This document shows positions 26,424-36,309 of a stretch of 64,000 nt of DNA, one piece after another; the first letter of the stretch is position 1; the number at the start of each line of letters is the position of its first letter. The stretch lies in NCBI RefSeq assembly GCF_000427805.1, contig NZ_ATYS01000008.1, positions 333 to 64,332 of the forward strand, given 5' to 3'. Origin of the DNA: Budvicia aquatica DSM 5075 = ATCC 35567 (GTDB taxonomy: Bacteria > Pseudomonadota > Gammaproteobacteria > Enterobacterales > Enterobacteriaceae). Below the pieces are notes generated by a model. It made no database searches. It worked only from the letters and a program-made list of their open reading frames with translations, and was not told the DNA's origin. A program made the position numbers and the translations under genes.

Positions 26424-27530
26424 TCATTGATTGCTATTAATAGCCTCGTTCGACATAACAGCATCATAAACCCGTTGTGTTTCTAATATCATGTTTTCAA
26501 CACCAAACTCAAGTTGTGCCTTCGCTCTGGCATGTTGTTTCATCTTGGTTAAAGCTAATGGATCCATCATATGGATATCGGTTAAGAGTTTAGCCAGTGC
26601 GACTTCATCGCCCACAGGTATAATCCATCCATCTTGACCTGATTCGATATTCTCGGATAATCCACCAAAGTTACTAACAATCACAGGAAGCCCCGCAGAC
26701 ATCATTTCCCGACAGGCGAAACTGATAGTTTCCACAGCATCGGACAGAACAAACCCAATATCACCATTCAATAAGATCGAATAGGGCTCTGGTGTAAAAC
26801 CAGTAAAAGTCACCTGTTCAGGCAGCCAATCACCTCTGCAGCGCTCAAGGCGCGTTGCTATATCGGGTAAATCGCCAGCTATAGTGACAGTAAATCGACA
26901 ACGTACTGGCTCTGGCAACAATTTGAGAGCATTAATCAGATAATGCCAACCTTTGTATCTTGATGTACCAGCAATACTAACCAGTCTTATTTGCTCAGAC
27001 GAAACGATTGTTGTAGGCATTTGCCAATAATCAGTATCAACTCCATTGCGAATGACCGTGATTTTATCAGATCGAACCGGAAATCCAATTGACTGGTAAA
27101 TAGACTGACTGACAAAAATAATAGCATGGTTGGCCTTCATGAATCGCCACTGCGATATCAGGCCTCTAATAGGAAATGCATTGTGCTTAGTGAATATCTG
27201 TTTGAATTTTCTGCGGCTAAATAGCCGTGCATAAGTGACTAAACGGTTATCTGATGAGCCGTTGGTATGCACAATATCAATCTCATAGTCTTGAATTATC
27301 GCTAGTAGCCGCCTTAGCTGAATGATGATATTGACTCCATCACTTAACTTTCCCGGAAACTCTAACGGAAGAATATTTGCTTCGTTATCTCGCTTTAATG
27401 ACTGATAAAGATTACTGCTCTCTGGGCAGGCTACATAAATCGTATGAGTGTCTTGCTTAAGTAGCGTTCGAATATAAACATCGTGGCCGCCACCGCCGGC
27501 GACATGGAAGTTAGTGTAAAGAATATTCAT
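26424..27530 (-). CDS. GT4-family glycosyltransferase
   Basis: The 368-residue protein has the GT-B fold of family 4: an N-terminal Rossmann part opening with NFHVAGGGGHDVYIRTLL (glycine-rich acceptor/donor loop), IVHTNGSSDNRL, VIRNGVDTDYW as the domain linker, and the retaining-transferase EX7E motif in ETISFACRE. It probably transfers a sugar from a nucleotide donor to lipopolysaccharide or another surface glycan at the cytoplasmic face. It stands alone, with no other glycan gene beside it, so the acceptor cannot be named. Confidence 0.85.
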   Translation of the reverse strand: MNILYTNFHVAGGGGHDVYIRTLLKQDTHTIYVACPESSNLYQSLKRDNEANILPLEFPGKLSDGVNIIIQLRRLLAIIQDYEIDIVHTNGSSDNRLVTYARLFSRRKFKQIFTKHNAFPIRGLISQWRFMKANHAIIFVSQSIYQSIGFPVRSDKITVIRNGVDTDYWQMPTTIVSSEQIRLVSIAGTSRYKGWHYLINALKLLPEPVRCRFTVTIAGDLPDIATRLERCRGDWLPEQVTFTGFTPEPYSILLNGDIGFVLSDAVETISFACREMMSAGLPVIVSNFGGLSENIESGQDGWIIPVGDEVALAKLLTDIHMMDPLALTKMKQHARAKAQLEFGVENMILETQRVYDAVMSNEAINSNQ

Positions 27531-27958
27531 GGGTATCTAATATACAGAATGTGGCCGACGGCCTTGTAATACGGATACGGTATTATATCTGACGCAACTT
27601 TATGTATCTAGTAGATTTAACTATTTGAGTTGATATATTGGTTCATTTAAATCATCAATCAAAAGGATGGTATCTAATCAATTATAGATAGCATATCTTG
27701 GGGCTGATGGGGCTGAGCTTAAGAAGCAATTTAAACCTGCGATATTTTTACAATATGATATTCAAAGCTCGCAGAGAGGCTTCTGATATACCAATTTCAT
27801 AACCTAACAGCCCTAACTCATTGTCATATGCCCGAGACGACATCAAAGGCTATTTAGGTAACTATTCAGGCATGAACTGACAATTATTCAGTTGTGATAA
27901 ATAATTGTCAGTTTAAGTAGAGCAGCTAATGTAGCTAAATATTAGGCTTGAACCATGT
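27531..27958. other. Spacer with a long inverted repeat
   Basis: No gene is visible. The only structure I see is the inverted repeat at 27875-27913 listed separately. Confidence 0.5.
27875..27913. repeat. Perfect 14-base inverted repeat
   Basis: AACTGACAATTATT and AATAATTGTCAGTT pair perfectly around an 11-base loop. No T run follows on either strand, so it is a poor intrinsic terminator. It lies 45 bases beyond the 3' end of the IS1-type zinc-ribbon gene and might be a mobile-element end or a regulator site. Confidence 0.6.
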
Positions 27959-28204
27959 TCAAGCACCGGCCATTTCCGCATAGCGCTGGGGCTGAGGAGT
28001 TGCCTGAGTAGAGTGCTTCTTGGGTGCAATCTCTTCAGTTAACGATACCTCCGGCTGGCTGACATTATAAATATATTTGACCTGAAATGTTTTAACGCAG
28101 TCAGTGCAATAATAACGCTGCATCTTAGTTGATTTACCACTACCATGCTTACGAACATGTTCTACACTGCCACAAAACCTACATGGAATTACTTTGATTT
28201 TCAT
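27959..28204 (-). CDS. Orphan IS1-type zinc-ribbon (InsA N-terminal) protein
   Basis: Residues 5-50 match the zinc ribbon of IS1 InsA: PCRFCGS-EHVRKHGSGKS, QRYYCTDCVKTFQVKYIYN and SQPE. Four cysteines form the expected CxxC...CxxC pattern. The helix-turn-helix of InsA does not follow. Instead there is an unrelated low-complexity tail (APKKHSTQATPQPQRYAEMA), and no InsB is present. A good gaggga ribosome site precedes the ATG. It is either a relic of an IS1-like element or a retained small zinc-binding protein. Confidence 0.65.
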   Translation of the reverse strand: MKIKVIPCRFCGSVEHVRKHGSGKSTKMQRYYCTDCVKTFQVKYIYNVSQPEVSLTEEIAPKKHSTQATPQPQRYAEMAGA

Positions 28205-28634
28205 TTAATTAGTTCCCTCTTTAATATAAAAGAAATAAAAGTCTTATAATGAATATTGGTAGCCATTATCAGGCATATAGATATACCCAACAATATACCA
28301 ACCATACAATTATGGATATTTGATAAAATATAATATGGATTAAATTATAATAACAACTCAGCACCATAAAAAGCTGAATATTGATATTCGTTTTTTATAG
28401 TTTTTTACACCTCTCAATAATAAATTTAATGACTATAACTCCAAAATAACAAGAAAATACTGAATTATGACTCAAAATTGTTCAGTTAGCACAGCTAAAA
28501 CGCCCACCTAATTATTAAGATTTTATAAGGGTAAATAAGAAATTAATTATGTAAATCCAAAATTATTTATTAAAATATGATAATCAAAACACAGCTATAG
28601 CAAGCCTAACTAATAATAATCCATAACAATAATG
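28205..28634. other. AT-rich spacer without genes
   Basis: No gene is visible. The stretch is strongly AT-rich and separates the zinc-ribbon gene from the membrane regulator gene. Confidence 0.5.
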
Positions 28635-29495
28635 TTATGAGTTAAGAGCTTTACAAGAAAATGACCGTTGTTCGGTTACGGAGCAAAGTGATGCAAATGT
28701 CTTGCTACCATAGTTAACCATAATAAACTGATCATTTTTACAACTTATATTATTATTTTTTATTATAGAGTCTATATCTTCAGTAGCTTTTCCATTTAAT
28801 TCATCCGGTAAAGGGTAAAACTTATATATCGGACATATATCAGATTCAGCCGTAAAGAAATTATTCTTAACGCTACGGGTATCCATAGTAAAAAACAGAG
28901 CAATAAAAGTTAATGATACTAAGGCCAAAATGCTACAAACAACGTAAAGCATTTTATATGATGGCTTAGTAGTAATTTTTTTATTCACGTCGTCTGATTG
29001 AGCTATATTTTGACTCAATAGTGACTGCTGGTTGATATCCGTTAATTCGGTACGATCTTGAGTTTGAGAGAGAATCTCCGTCGTCAAGTTATCAAGTTCT
29101 TGATACACAGATTCTAAACGTTCATTTTTATCTTCAGCTCTCGGGGTATCACCATTATCATCCATTAACATTACTGGCACTTTTTCGCTAAACTTAAAAC
29201 CTACCTTTGGTATAGTAATAATGACTTTATCCGATAGGCCAAAAGAAACCAGACTCTTTCTTAGCTGACTAATGTAATGATTCAAATTACTATTAGAAGA
29301 AACTAATCCGTGATTATCCCACACGTTTTGAAACAGAGAGTCTCGTGAGACAGTCTGCCCATAGCTGTATAATAACTCGTATAATAATCTGTTAGCTGAG
29401 TTAGATAATATCACAGCAGACATCTCATCCTGTTGCATAACTAATGTTCTATCTTCTGTATTAAATACAATATTATTGTTTATAAGGTATAGCAT
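28635..29495 (-). CDS. ToxR/CadC-like membrane-bound transcriptional regulator
   Basis: The 286-residue protein has an N-terminal OmpR/PhoB-type winged helix (about residues 10-105, with RLLYELLYSYGQTVSRDSLF and VIITIPKVGFKFSE), a linker of about 75 residues, one membrane helix (about 182-203) and a short periplasmic domain with four cysteines (221, 252, 271, 281). This layout is that of CadC/ToxR one-component regulators, which bind DNA while sitting in the inner membrane. It lies downstream of the type I secretion operon on the same strand, beyond its terminator, so it may regulate that operon. The adiA-adiC unit is a less likely target because it is distant. Confidence 0.8.
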   Translation of the reverse strand: MLYLINNNIVFNTEDRTLVMQQDEMSAVILSNSANRLLYELLYSYGQTVSRDSLFQNVWDNHGLVSSNSNLNHYISQLRKSLVSFGLSDKVIITIPKVGFKFSEKVPVMLMDDNGDTPRAEDKNERLESVYQELDNLTTEILSQTQDRTELTDINQQSLLSQNIAQSDDVNKKITTKPSYKMLYVVCSILALVSLTFIALFFTMDTRSVKNNFFTAESDICPIYKFYPLPDELNGKATEDIDSIIKNNNISCKNDQFIMVNYGSKTFASLCSVTEQRSFSCKALNS

Positions 29496-30001
29496 AGCGA
29501 TCTCACCGAGTATCTAATTGCATAATAGCTTTACTGATATTTTCATAAAAAAACTTCAAAAAAGTTGATCTTTATAGTGAATAATATGTAAAACCATGAC
29601 TATTTAATAAACATTACTCACTATATCTTGATTAAAATCTGGCTATAGCTTTTCACGTCTACACTAGCGATTTTTAGATTATATGAGTAAAAACCAAAGA
29701 ATAAACCTTAATAGACAAAAAGGTAAAATAAAGACATAAAAACCGATAAATGATCATTTTACAGGATTAAGTTTCGAATTAATCACTGCATTAACATTAA
29801 GATTTTAAATAAGCATTTCACAGCAAATACAGAACCTTCCGCTTAGCAGGCCAACAACAAGGCGATGAAGAGTAAAATCTTCATCTCTACAACTGAATTT
29901 TTGATGAATAGAAATATTGAAAGGCTACGTTCTAGTGACTCATAGCATAAAGTGTATTATTGAGTAGAATAATTTAGGCGGATGAATAGAAGAGATAAAA
30001 A
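29496..30001. other. AT-rich spacer upstream of the membrane regulator
   Basis: No gene is visible. The region must hold the promoter of the ToxR/CadC-like gene. It is AT-rich and shows no operator I can name. Confidence 0.5.
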
Positions 30002-30033
30002 AAGCCCGATAAAATTTAATTTATCGGGGCTTA
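30002..30033 (-). terminator. Terminator of the type I secretion operon
   Basis: On the minus strand AAGCCCCGATAAA pairs with TTTATCGGGCTTT with a one-base bulge, and a T run follows. It lies about 40 bases beyond the ABC gene, the last of the operon. Confidence 0.8.
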
Positions 30034-30071
30034 ACTAACGTGCTGGACTTTAAAGTCTTCAATAAGTGTAT

Positions 30072-32150
30072 TTATTTTTCTCTTCGCGACTGTAGGTATT
30101 CACTAAAATCATTTCTATTGCCATCGAATACTATTTTTCCTGCATTTAGCATAATCACACGGTCAACTAAAGCAACAAGATTAGCTCTGTCTGTGGCAAT
30201 TAAAAGGCCCTCTCCGGCTTTAGCACGCTGTTTTAATTGTTCAATTAAAACCAACTCAGATGCCGGGTCTAAATGCGCACTAGGATTATCCAGAATGCAA
30301 AATTTACGTGGTGATAGAAGTAACCGGGCAAGCGCTAATTGTTGTTTCTGTAATGCCGTAAGGGGAATCGGAAGATTTCGCCAATAAGTCTCTAATCCTT
30401 GATTAAGGAAAGGCAACAGGCTCGTTAAATTAACCTGTTTTAGAATATTTAATATGTCGTCTGACTGAGTCGATATGACATTATCCAGCGATAAGTACTC
30501 ATATAACGTATCACCAATGACTTCACTGTCCTGCCAAGAATAATGAACGCTATCACGCATTAAATTAACATTACCGGATGAAAGTAACAGTCCATCCCAT
30601 GTAATATGCCCGCTGTTAGGTGATAAAAGCCCGAGCAATAACTTTAATACGGTGCTCTTTCCGGCACCGGCTCCGCCAACAATAGCGACCCGTTCTCCTG
30701 GTTCAATACGGAAGTTAAGCTGATTAATACAAGGCAAAGATGGATGATATTTAAAATCTAACTGAGAAATTCCCCAGCCATTTTGAGGCCCATGATATCC
30801 GGTCAGTTCACTATCACTACCTTTATAATGTTCACTAAGCAATTGGTTTGTTTCAGTCATAGACTGACGCATACGTTGCAAATTGGGTAATAAATGCATT
30901 AAAGAAAATACAGGTTGCCCTAAACGACCGGCGATAATAATAGTGGCAAATAGCCCGGCCGGAGACATTCCGCCGCTTTGGACCAGATAGAATGCACCAA
31001 TAACGGCTAGCACCGTCTGCATATTCATTAATGCCATCAACGAGGCACTACATTTATTCTGCGCAATAAAGCGAGCCTGCTCTGACTGCTGCGCTTTTTC
31101 ATTAGCACACAGGAAGCGCATAGACGCGCCTTTATAAGCAACCGTTGCCTGATAGTTTTCTAGTGAGCCGGTAGAGAAAGGAACCTGTGCATTCAGCACG
31201 GGAATCTTTTCACTTTCCATATAATAGAAAACAACCCGAACAATGGCACAGATAAAAATAAATATCGGAACCAGCACTAACCATCCGGCTATTGCTGCAA
31301 TAACGATAAAATAGAGAATTGAAAAGGCTAAATCTAACGCCGAACTGGAGAATAACCCCAAACACTGCATACGAAAGCGATTCCAGTTATTCATCGCTTC
31401 CAGAACGCCCCTGCCCCAGCGATTATTCCGATCGGGAGTAACATGAATCAGATCCCGGATAAGTCCGGGTTCAAGCCGCTGCTGCATCGCAGTCAGGAAG
31501 TGGCAGCCCGTTTTAACCCTCTCCATACGGAAAACATATTCCACCAACAGAGCGAGAACGACCACCACGGATAGCGTCCATAGAGAAGCATCAGCATGAC
31601 CGGGAATTACCCGATCATAAATCGCGTTCAAATAGAGCGGCATCACAATCGCTAACAGGTTAATCACCAGAGTCGACCACAGCAACCGGGTCACTATTTT
31701 TCCTTCCTGCTCACCTAATTTGAATAGAGAACGCCAGCTCAGCAAATGCTTTTTCTCTAATGGCACGATACGCCATGCCATTTTCTCCGGCAGCAACATC
31801 GCTTGCCCGGAGGTACTCTTAAGCTGCAGATTACCACCAGCCTTGGCTGTTACCCATACACCGTCGGTATAAAACAGATATACAGCGCCATTTAATACTT
31901 GATGCCCGGGGCTGCAAGGTAAGGCTTCTATATCCAGATTTTTTTTGGCTAACTCAAACCAGACTTCTGTGCTTGTTTTCGCTGATAGCTTATCTGCGCT
32001 TTGCTGCCATTCCCAACGAGCGACCGGCAAAGATAGCGCGGTCGCTGCTTCTGCCAGGCTATCCCTTAGCGAGGCATTACTTATCGGTGGTTTCACAGAG
32101 TCCTGATACTGAACGTCAGGTTCATTCTGTTGATTAACATCAATACTCAT
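30072..32150 (-). CDS. Type I secretion ABC protein with degenerate nucleotide-binding domain
   Basis: This 692-residue protein has the T1SS layout: an N-terminal C39-like domain without its catalytic cysteine (about 25-130), a six-helix membrane domain (about 150-410) and an ABC domain (about 460-690). Walker A GGAGAGKST (492-500) is intact and a Q-loop SWQDS is present. The signature is LTALQ (597-601) instead of LSGGQ, Walker B ends ILDN with N622 in place of the catalytic glutamate, and the H-loop reads ATDR with D654 in place of histidine. The D-loop SAHLD remains. ATP may bind but normal hydrolysis looks unlikely. An upstream ATG at 32249 lies inside the RTX gene; 32150 has an aagaga ribosome site. 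It is the last gene of the operon. Confidence 0.88.
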   Translation of the reverse strand: MSIDVNQQNEPDVQYQDSVKPPISNASLRDSLAEAATALSLPVARWEWQQSADKLSAKTSTEVWFELAKKNLDIEALPCSPGHQVLNGAVYLFYTDGVWVTAKAGGNLQLKSTSGQAMLLPEKMAWRIVPLEKKHLLSWRSLFKLGEQEGKIVTRLLWSTLVINLLAIVMPLYLNAIYDRVIPGHADASLWTLSVVVVLALLVEYVFRMERVKTGCHFLTAMQQRLEPGLIRDLIHVTPDRNNRWGRGVLEAMNNWNRFRMQCLGLFSSSALDLAFSILYFIVIAAIAGWLVLVPIFIFICAIVRVVFYYMESEKIPVLNAQVPFSTGSLENYQATVAYKGASMRFLCANEKAQQSEQARFIAQNKCSASLMALMNMQTVLAVIGAFYLVQSGGMSPAGLFATIIIAGRLGQPVFSLMHLLPNLQRMRQSMTETNQLLSEHYKGSDSELTGYHGPQNGWGISQLDFKYHPSLPCINQLNFRIEPGERVAIVGGAGAGKSTVLKLLLGLLSPNSGHITWDGLLLSSGNVNLMRDSVHYSWQDSEVIGDTLYEYLSLDNVISTQSDDILNILKQVNLTSLLPFLNQGLETYWRNLPIPLTALQKQQLALARLLLSPRKFCILDNPSAHLDPASELVLIEQLKQRAKAGEGLLIATDRANLVALVDRVIMLNAGKIVFDGNRNDFSEYLQSRREK

Positions 32151-32187
32151 AAATACATATCTCTTGGTATGCGTCTCGCACGACACA

Positions 32188-35100
32188 TTACGCCCACGAC
32201 CAGGTAAAGTTTTGCTCACCGTTATTCCATGTTTGGTGATTGCTATCACTGGAAGTCAGATTCCAACCGCCCGTAGGATCGATGTGCACAGTATCTCCGG
32301 CATCGGTGCTTAAGCTAATAGATGATTTAGCTAAAGCGCCGCTAAACAGGCCGGTAAGCTCAACGCTGAGGGTGTCATTCTGACCATCAGCAAAATCCAG
32401 TTTTTCAATATTAGCAATATGGAAATTGCTGTCGCCAAGCGTGAATACCCCCCCGCTACCGGACTTCTTAATAACATCAGTTCCGGTGCCACCATCAAGT
32501 GTGTACTGGTGAAGATCCAAGTTATTCGTGATTTCAAATATGTCGTCTTTGGCTGAGCCGGTAATTTTAGAAATAGAAATCAGCGTATCCAGACTACCGT
32601 GACCGTCCTGAACTTGCCCGGTGGAGAGATTAGCGACAATACCAGCCGGTGACAGACTGTAATCTGCGGTCACAAAGCCATCACCACCAATCAGGGTATC
32701 ATTCCCCCCCATCCCCATCAGAACGTCATCACCACCACCACCTTTAATCACATTACTGCTGTTATTACCGTTTAAAACATCCGCATAAATGGTACCGGTA
32801 ATATTTTCAAAGCTGGATAGAACATCGGTGCCATTAACGCCTTTATTGGCGGAGCTGATTAAGAGATCGACACGGACGGCAGCATTTAACAGACTATAGT
32901 CAATGGTGTCAGTTCCACCTTCACCATATAATCTGTCATTTCCGCGACTACCGTACGCATAGTCATCACCAAGACCTAAATAAATGAGATTATTACTATC
33001 ATTGCCATAAATAGTATCTTTGTAACTTGTACCGATAATGTTATTAATGCCAATCAATGTATCTTGAGTATTATAGCCATCTTGTGAGGTTATCCCGGCC
33101 TGAAGATCGGCCGTTATACCTCTGCTCGTTGTGACTGAGCCATAGTACGCGTAGGCTGCTGTACTATTATTGCCATTTAACGTGTCGTTTCCTGCTCCGC
33201 CATCAAGGTATCCGGTACCGTTCAAGACATCGTTATATGACGATCCCCTGAGATGAGTAATTCCGTTTAAGATATCTTGTCCGCCAAAACCGTTATTGCT
33301 ACTCACACCTTTACCGATACCATTCTGATTAAGGTTGACGTCAACCCCCTGAGTTGCGCTGATATATTCCACCCAGTCCGCGCCACCACCGCCGGTAATA
33401 ATATTACTGCCACCGTTAGCGCGGAATATATCGACCCCAGTACCGCCAATAAACTCATTACTGCCGGTCATACTGCCAACAAAATAGCTGCCGCTTGCCG
33501 TATTTGCTGATACTTTTTCGATGCCACCAACAGATATAGAACCGTAATTCAGATTAGTACCATTACGCCCTTCAATAATGCCGCTCGCCAGATTAATGGT
33601 TAAACTTCCGCTAAGTGTTCCAAAATTAAGGCTGTCAAAGCCCTCGCCGCCATCAATAGCAGAAACACCGGCGGTAACGATAAATGAATCATCGTAAGCC
33701 GTGCCGACAAAGCGATCGAACTGGGTAAAATTATCTGTACCACTGAGCCCTTTTTGCACGGTACGTGTCACCATATTGACGGATACTGCTTCGCTCAATC
33801 GACTATAGTCGAGAGTATTGCTACCGATACCACCATCAATGATATCGTTGCCTTTAGAACCGTAAACTCGGTCATCTCCTGCACCAGTGCTGATAGTATT
33901 ATTGCTATCATCACCTTCAATCACGTCATTCCACGCTGAACCGATCAGATTATGGATATTAGCCAACGTATCCTGACCACCGGCTCCGTTATTCGTTGCC
34001 ATGCCCTGATTCAAACTGAGATTAATTGCGGAACTCACATTGCTATAGTCCAGCGTATTAATGCCCGTCCCGCCGTCAATCATGTTATTACCGCCGCTAC
34101 CGGCAATAATCAGGTCGTTTCCGGCCCCGGCATGAATAATGGCGTCATTCGCACCCAGCTCAATCCGGTCGTCAAATGCTGAGCCGATAATGCCGCTGAT
34201 ACCATCAAACTGGTCAATACCACCGAAGCCATTGATATAGGCCCGACTGTCTTTCAAACTAATATTAATGGCGCTTAATGCATGGCTATAATCAACGCTA
34301 TCAATGCCGCCGCCACCGATAAACGCATTGTAGCCGTAGCCGGCAATAAACAGGTCATCACCGATTCCGCCGTCTAAAATTGCCCGGCTGCTTTCATTGC
34401 CACCAACAATTAACCTATCGTTACCGGCCCCGGCCTGAATATAAGAGCTACCGTTTCCACTCACTATTTGGTCATCAAAGTCTGAGCCGATGATATTTTG
34501 GATATCAATTAAGCTATCAGTACCACCGAAACCATTACTGACCGTATTTGTCGTTAAATCGGCTGAGATGCCTGATGTTGAATTGACGTAACTGGCCGTA
34601 TTAACACCGGCGCCACCGTCAAGAATATTATCGCCGCCCATACCGATCAGAATGTCATCGCCATCTTCACCATAAAGGACGTTATTATTTTGGTCACCGA
34701 TAATCAGATCGTCATGCTGGCTGCCCATCACATTTTGAATATTGCTTATGTGGTCAGTGCCGCCGTTGCCATTATCCGTCGCCTGGCTTGAACTCAAGTC
34801 AACGCTAACGCCGGAGCCCGCAGTTTGATAATTGAGGGTATTTATCCCACCGCCGCCGTTGAGAATATTATTCCCGCCGCCACCGATTAGCGTATCGTCA
34901 CCGAGTCCGCCCTGCAGGTGATTGTTCTGGCTATTACCAATAAGCACATCGCCATAATCGGTACCAATCACATGTTGAATATTAGATAGCGTGTAATTCC
35001 CGCCACCTGTAGCAGTGCCCTTATCCAGATCAACCGTTAACCCTGCGGTTATTTTGCTGAAGTCGACGGTGTTATTGCCTGCTCCGCCGTCGTAGCTATC

Positions 35101-36258
35101 ATTTCCTTTTCCGGCAATAATCAGATCGTCACCGGAACCGCCAATCACGCTGACATCATTCGGTCGTGCGGCAAGCTGTATTTGGCCTTCACTACTAATT
35201 AATGACGTTGGGTTATCTACCACGCTAAACGTCATATCCTGTTCTTTAGGCTGGCCCGAGAGGTCGGTAAAAGAGACGTTTACCGTGAAAGTATCGTATT
35301 GATTCTGTGGATAAGTGAGCAAGATTTCGCCCGGCATCAGACCATATTCATTACCTTCGGCTGTGCCACCAACAATAACCTGATATCCGCCAGGTAAGCC
35401 GGTTACGGTGACTTTACCCGCCGCCTCATCAAACCGAATAATCCGGCTGACCATTCCGTCAGCCAAATAGTTAGAATTTTGGGCATCAATCGTCCAGTTG
35501 GCACTTTCCTGTGATAAATCAACTAACGTCGACTGATACTGTTCACCGATACCGCCGCTTACTCGGGCACTATCACCGCCGGTTCCCACCTGATAAGTGT
35601 GAGCACTCGGGTCCCGCCATCCGTTTACTTGTAATAAGGTCACCTTAGGAAACGTGATCGTTGGCTCGGTCGGCCCCGGAGGTATTGGCGTCGGTTCAAT
35701 CGGCGATGGAATATCGCTTACCTGAGTATGCTCAACCTGTGGTGAACCTGAGCTTTTATGAATCAAAGGAATTGAATCATCAATAGACTGGCGTTTAGTC
35801 AGTACTGACTGTACCGGGACGTCTAACTCTGCATAGGTTGAGTTTTCTGACTGCTCGCTTTCGCCACCGCCCTGACTCTCGACCCTGATGATTTCTTCAA
35901 CTACGACTTCTTGCACCACGTTACCGTCCAGGCGGGCTTCCGGATTAGGGTTTTCCGGTGCTTTATCCCTTTCTGGTGAGATGTCCTGTATGGTTGCTAA
36001 CGCAATTATTTGCTCTGAATCCAGCGTTTTACCATCGCTAAACGTCAACCTGAACAGCCCTTTATGCAATGAGGCTAACTCAGCGCCCATCGTTAAAATC
36101 AGTTGCTGACCACCGGACGTTTCAATAATCAAATCAGGGCCACTGATCAGCAGTTGTACCCCATCCTGACTCCAGGAAAGCGGGATCCTATTTTCCGCAT
36201 AGGTAAAAGGCACCATTGATTTAGGGATATCGCCCAGCACCGGTAAGTTATTACTCAT
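32188..36258 (-). CDS. RTX-repeat secreted protein, copy 2 (adhesin-like)
   Basis: This 1356-residue protein has no Sec signal peptide. A conserved head (about 1-100: PFTYAENRIPLSW, LLISGPDLIIETSGG) is followed by an acidic/proline linker (about 110-200) and a beta-rich domain (about 205-350). Roughly ten calcium-binding repeat units follow, with GGxGxDxL nonapeptides alternating with a VDLxxGxxxNGxGGxDTLxNIxxVIGS segment. The C-terminus, ending NFTWSWA, should be the uncleaved type I secretion signal. RTX repeats fold on binding calcium outside the cell. It is a close paralogue of the upstream gene and precedes the ABC gene. Surface adhesin or biofilm protein is the likely role. A ribosome site aagga precedes the ATG. 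Confidence 0.88.
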   Translation of the reverse strand: MSNNLPVLGDIPKSMVPFTYAENRIPLSWSQDGVQLLISGPDLIIETSGGQQLILTMGAELASLHKGLFRLTFSDGKTLDSEQIIALATIQDISPERDKAPENPNPEARLDGNVVQEVVVEEIIRVESQGGGESEQSENSTYAELDVPVQSVLTKRQSIDDSIPLIHKSSGSPQVEHTQVSDIPSPIEPTPIPPGPTEPTITFPKVTLLQVNGWRDPSAHTYQVGTGGDSARVSGGIGEQYQSTLVDLSQESANWTIDAQNSNYLADGMVSRIIRFDEAAGKVTVTGLPGGYQVIVGGTAEGNEYGLMPGEILLTYPQNQYDTFTVNVSFTDLSGQPKEQDMTFSVVDNPTSLISSEGQIQLAARPNDVSVIGGSGDDLIIAGKGNDSYDGGAGNNTVDFSKITAGLTVDLDKGTATGGGNYTLSNIQHVIGTDYGDVLIGNSQNNHLQGGLGDDTLIGGGGNNILNGGGGINTLNYQTAGSGVSVDLSSSQATDNGNGGTDHISNIQNVMGSQHDDLIIGDQNNNVLYGEDGDDILIGMGGDNILDGGAGVNTASYVNSTSGISADLTTNTVSNGFGGTDSLIDIQNIIGSDFDDQIVSGNGSSYIQAGAGNDRLIVGGNESSRAILDGGIGDDLFIAGYGYNAFIGGGGIDSVDYSHALSAINISLKDSRAYINGFGGIDQFDGISGIIGSAFDDRIELGANDAIIHAGAGNDLIIAGSGGNNMIDGGTGINTLDYSNVSSAINLSLNQGMATNNGAGGQDTLANIHNLIGSAWNDVIEGDDSNNTISTGAGDDRVYGSKGNDIIDGGIGSNTLDYSRLSEAVSVNMVTRTVQKGLSGTDNFTQFDRFVGTAYDDSFIVTAGVSAIDGGEGFDSLNFGTLSGSLTINLASGIIEGRNGTNLNYGSISVGGIEKVSANTASGSYFVGSMTGSNEFIGGTGVDIFRANGGSNIITGGGGADWVEYISATQGVDVNLNQNGIGKGVSSNNGFGGQDILNGITHLRGSSYNDVLNGTGYLDGGAGNDTLNGNNSTAAYAYYGSVTTSRGITADLQAGITSQDGYNTQDTLIGINNIIGTSYKDTIYGNDSNNLIYLGLGDDYAYGSRGNDRLYGEGGTDTIDYSLLNAAVRVDLLISSANKGVNGTDVLSSFENITGTIYADVLNGNNSSNVIKGGGGDDVLMGMGGNDTLIGGDGFVTADYSLSPAGIVANLSTGQVQDGHGSLDTLISISKITGSAKDDIFEITNNLDLHQYTLDGGTGTDVIKKSGSGGVFTLGDSNFHIANIEKLDFADGQNDTLSVELTGLFSGALAKSSISLSTDAGDTVHIDPTGGWNLTSSDSNHQTWNNGEQNFTWSWA

Positions 36259-36309
36259 GATTAAATCCTTTTATTCTGTTCATTATCACTCTATTGGTTA
36301 ACATCACGG

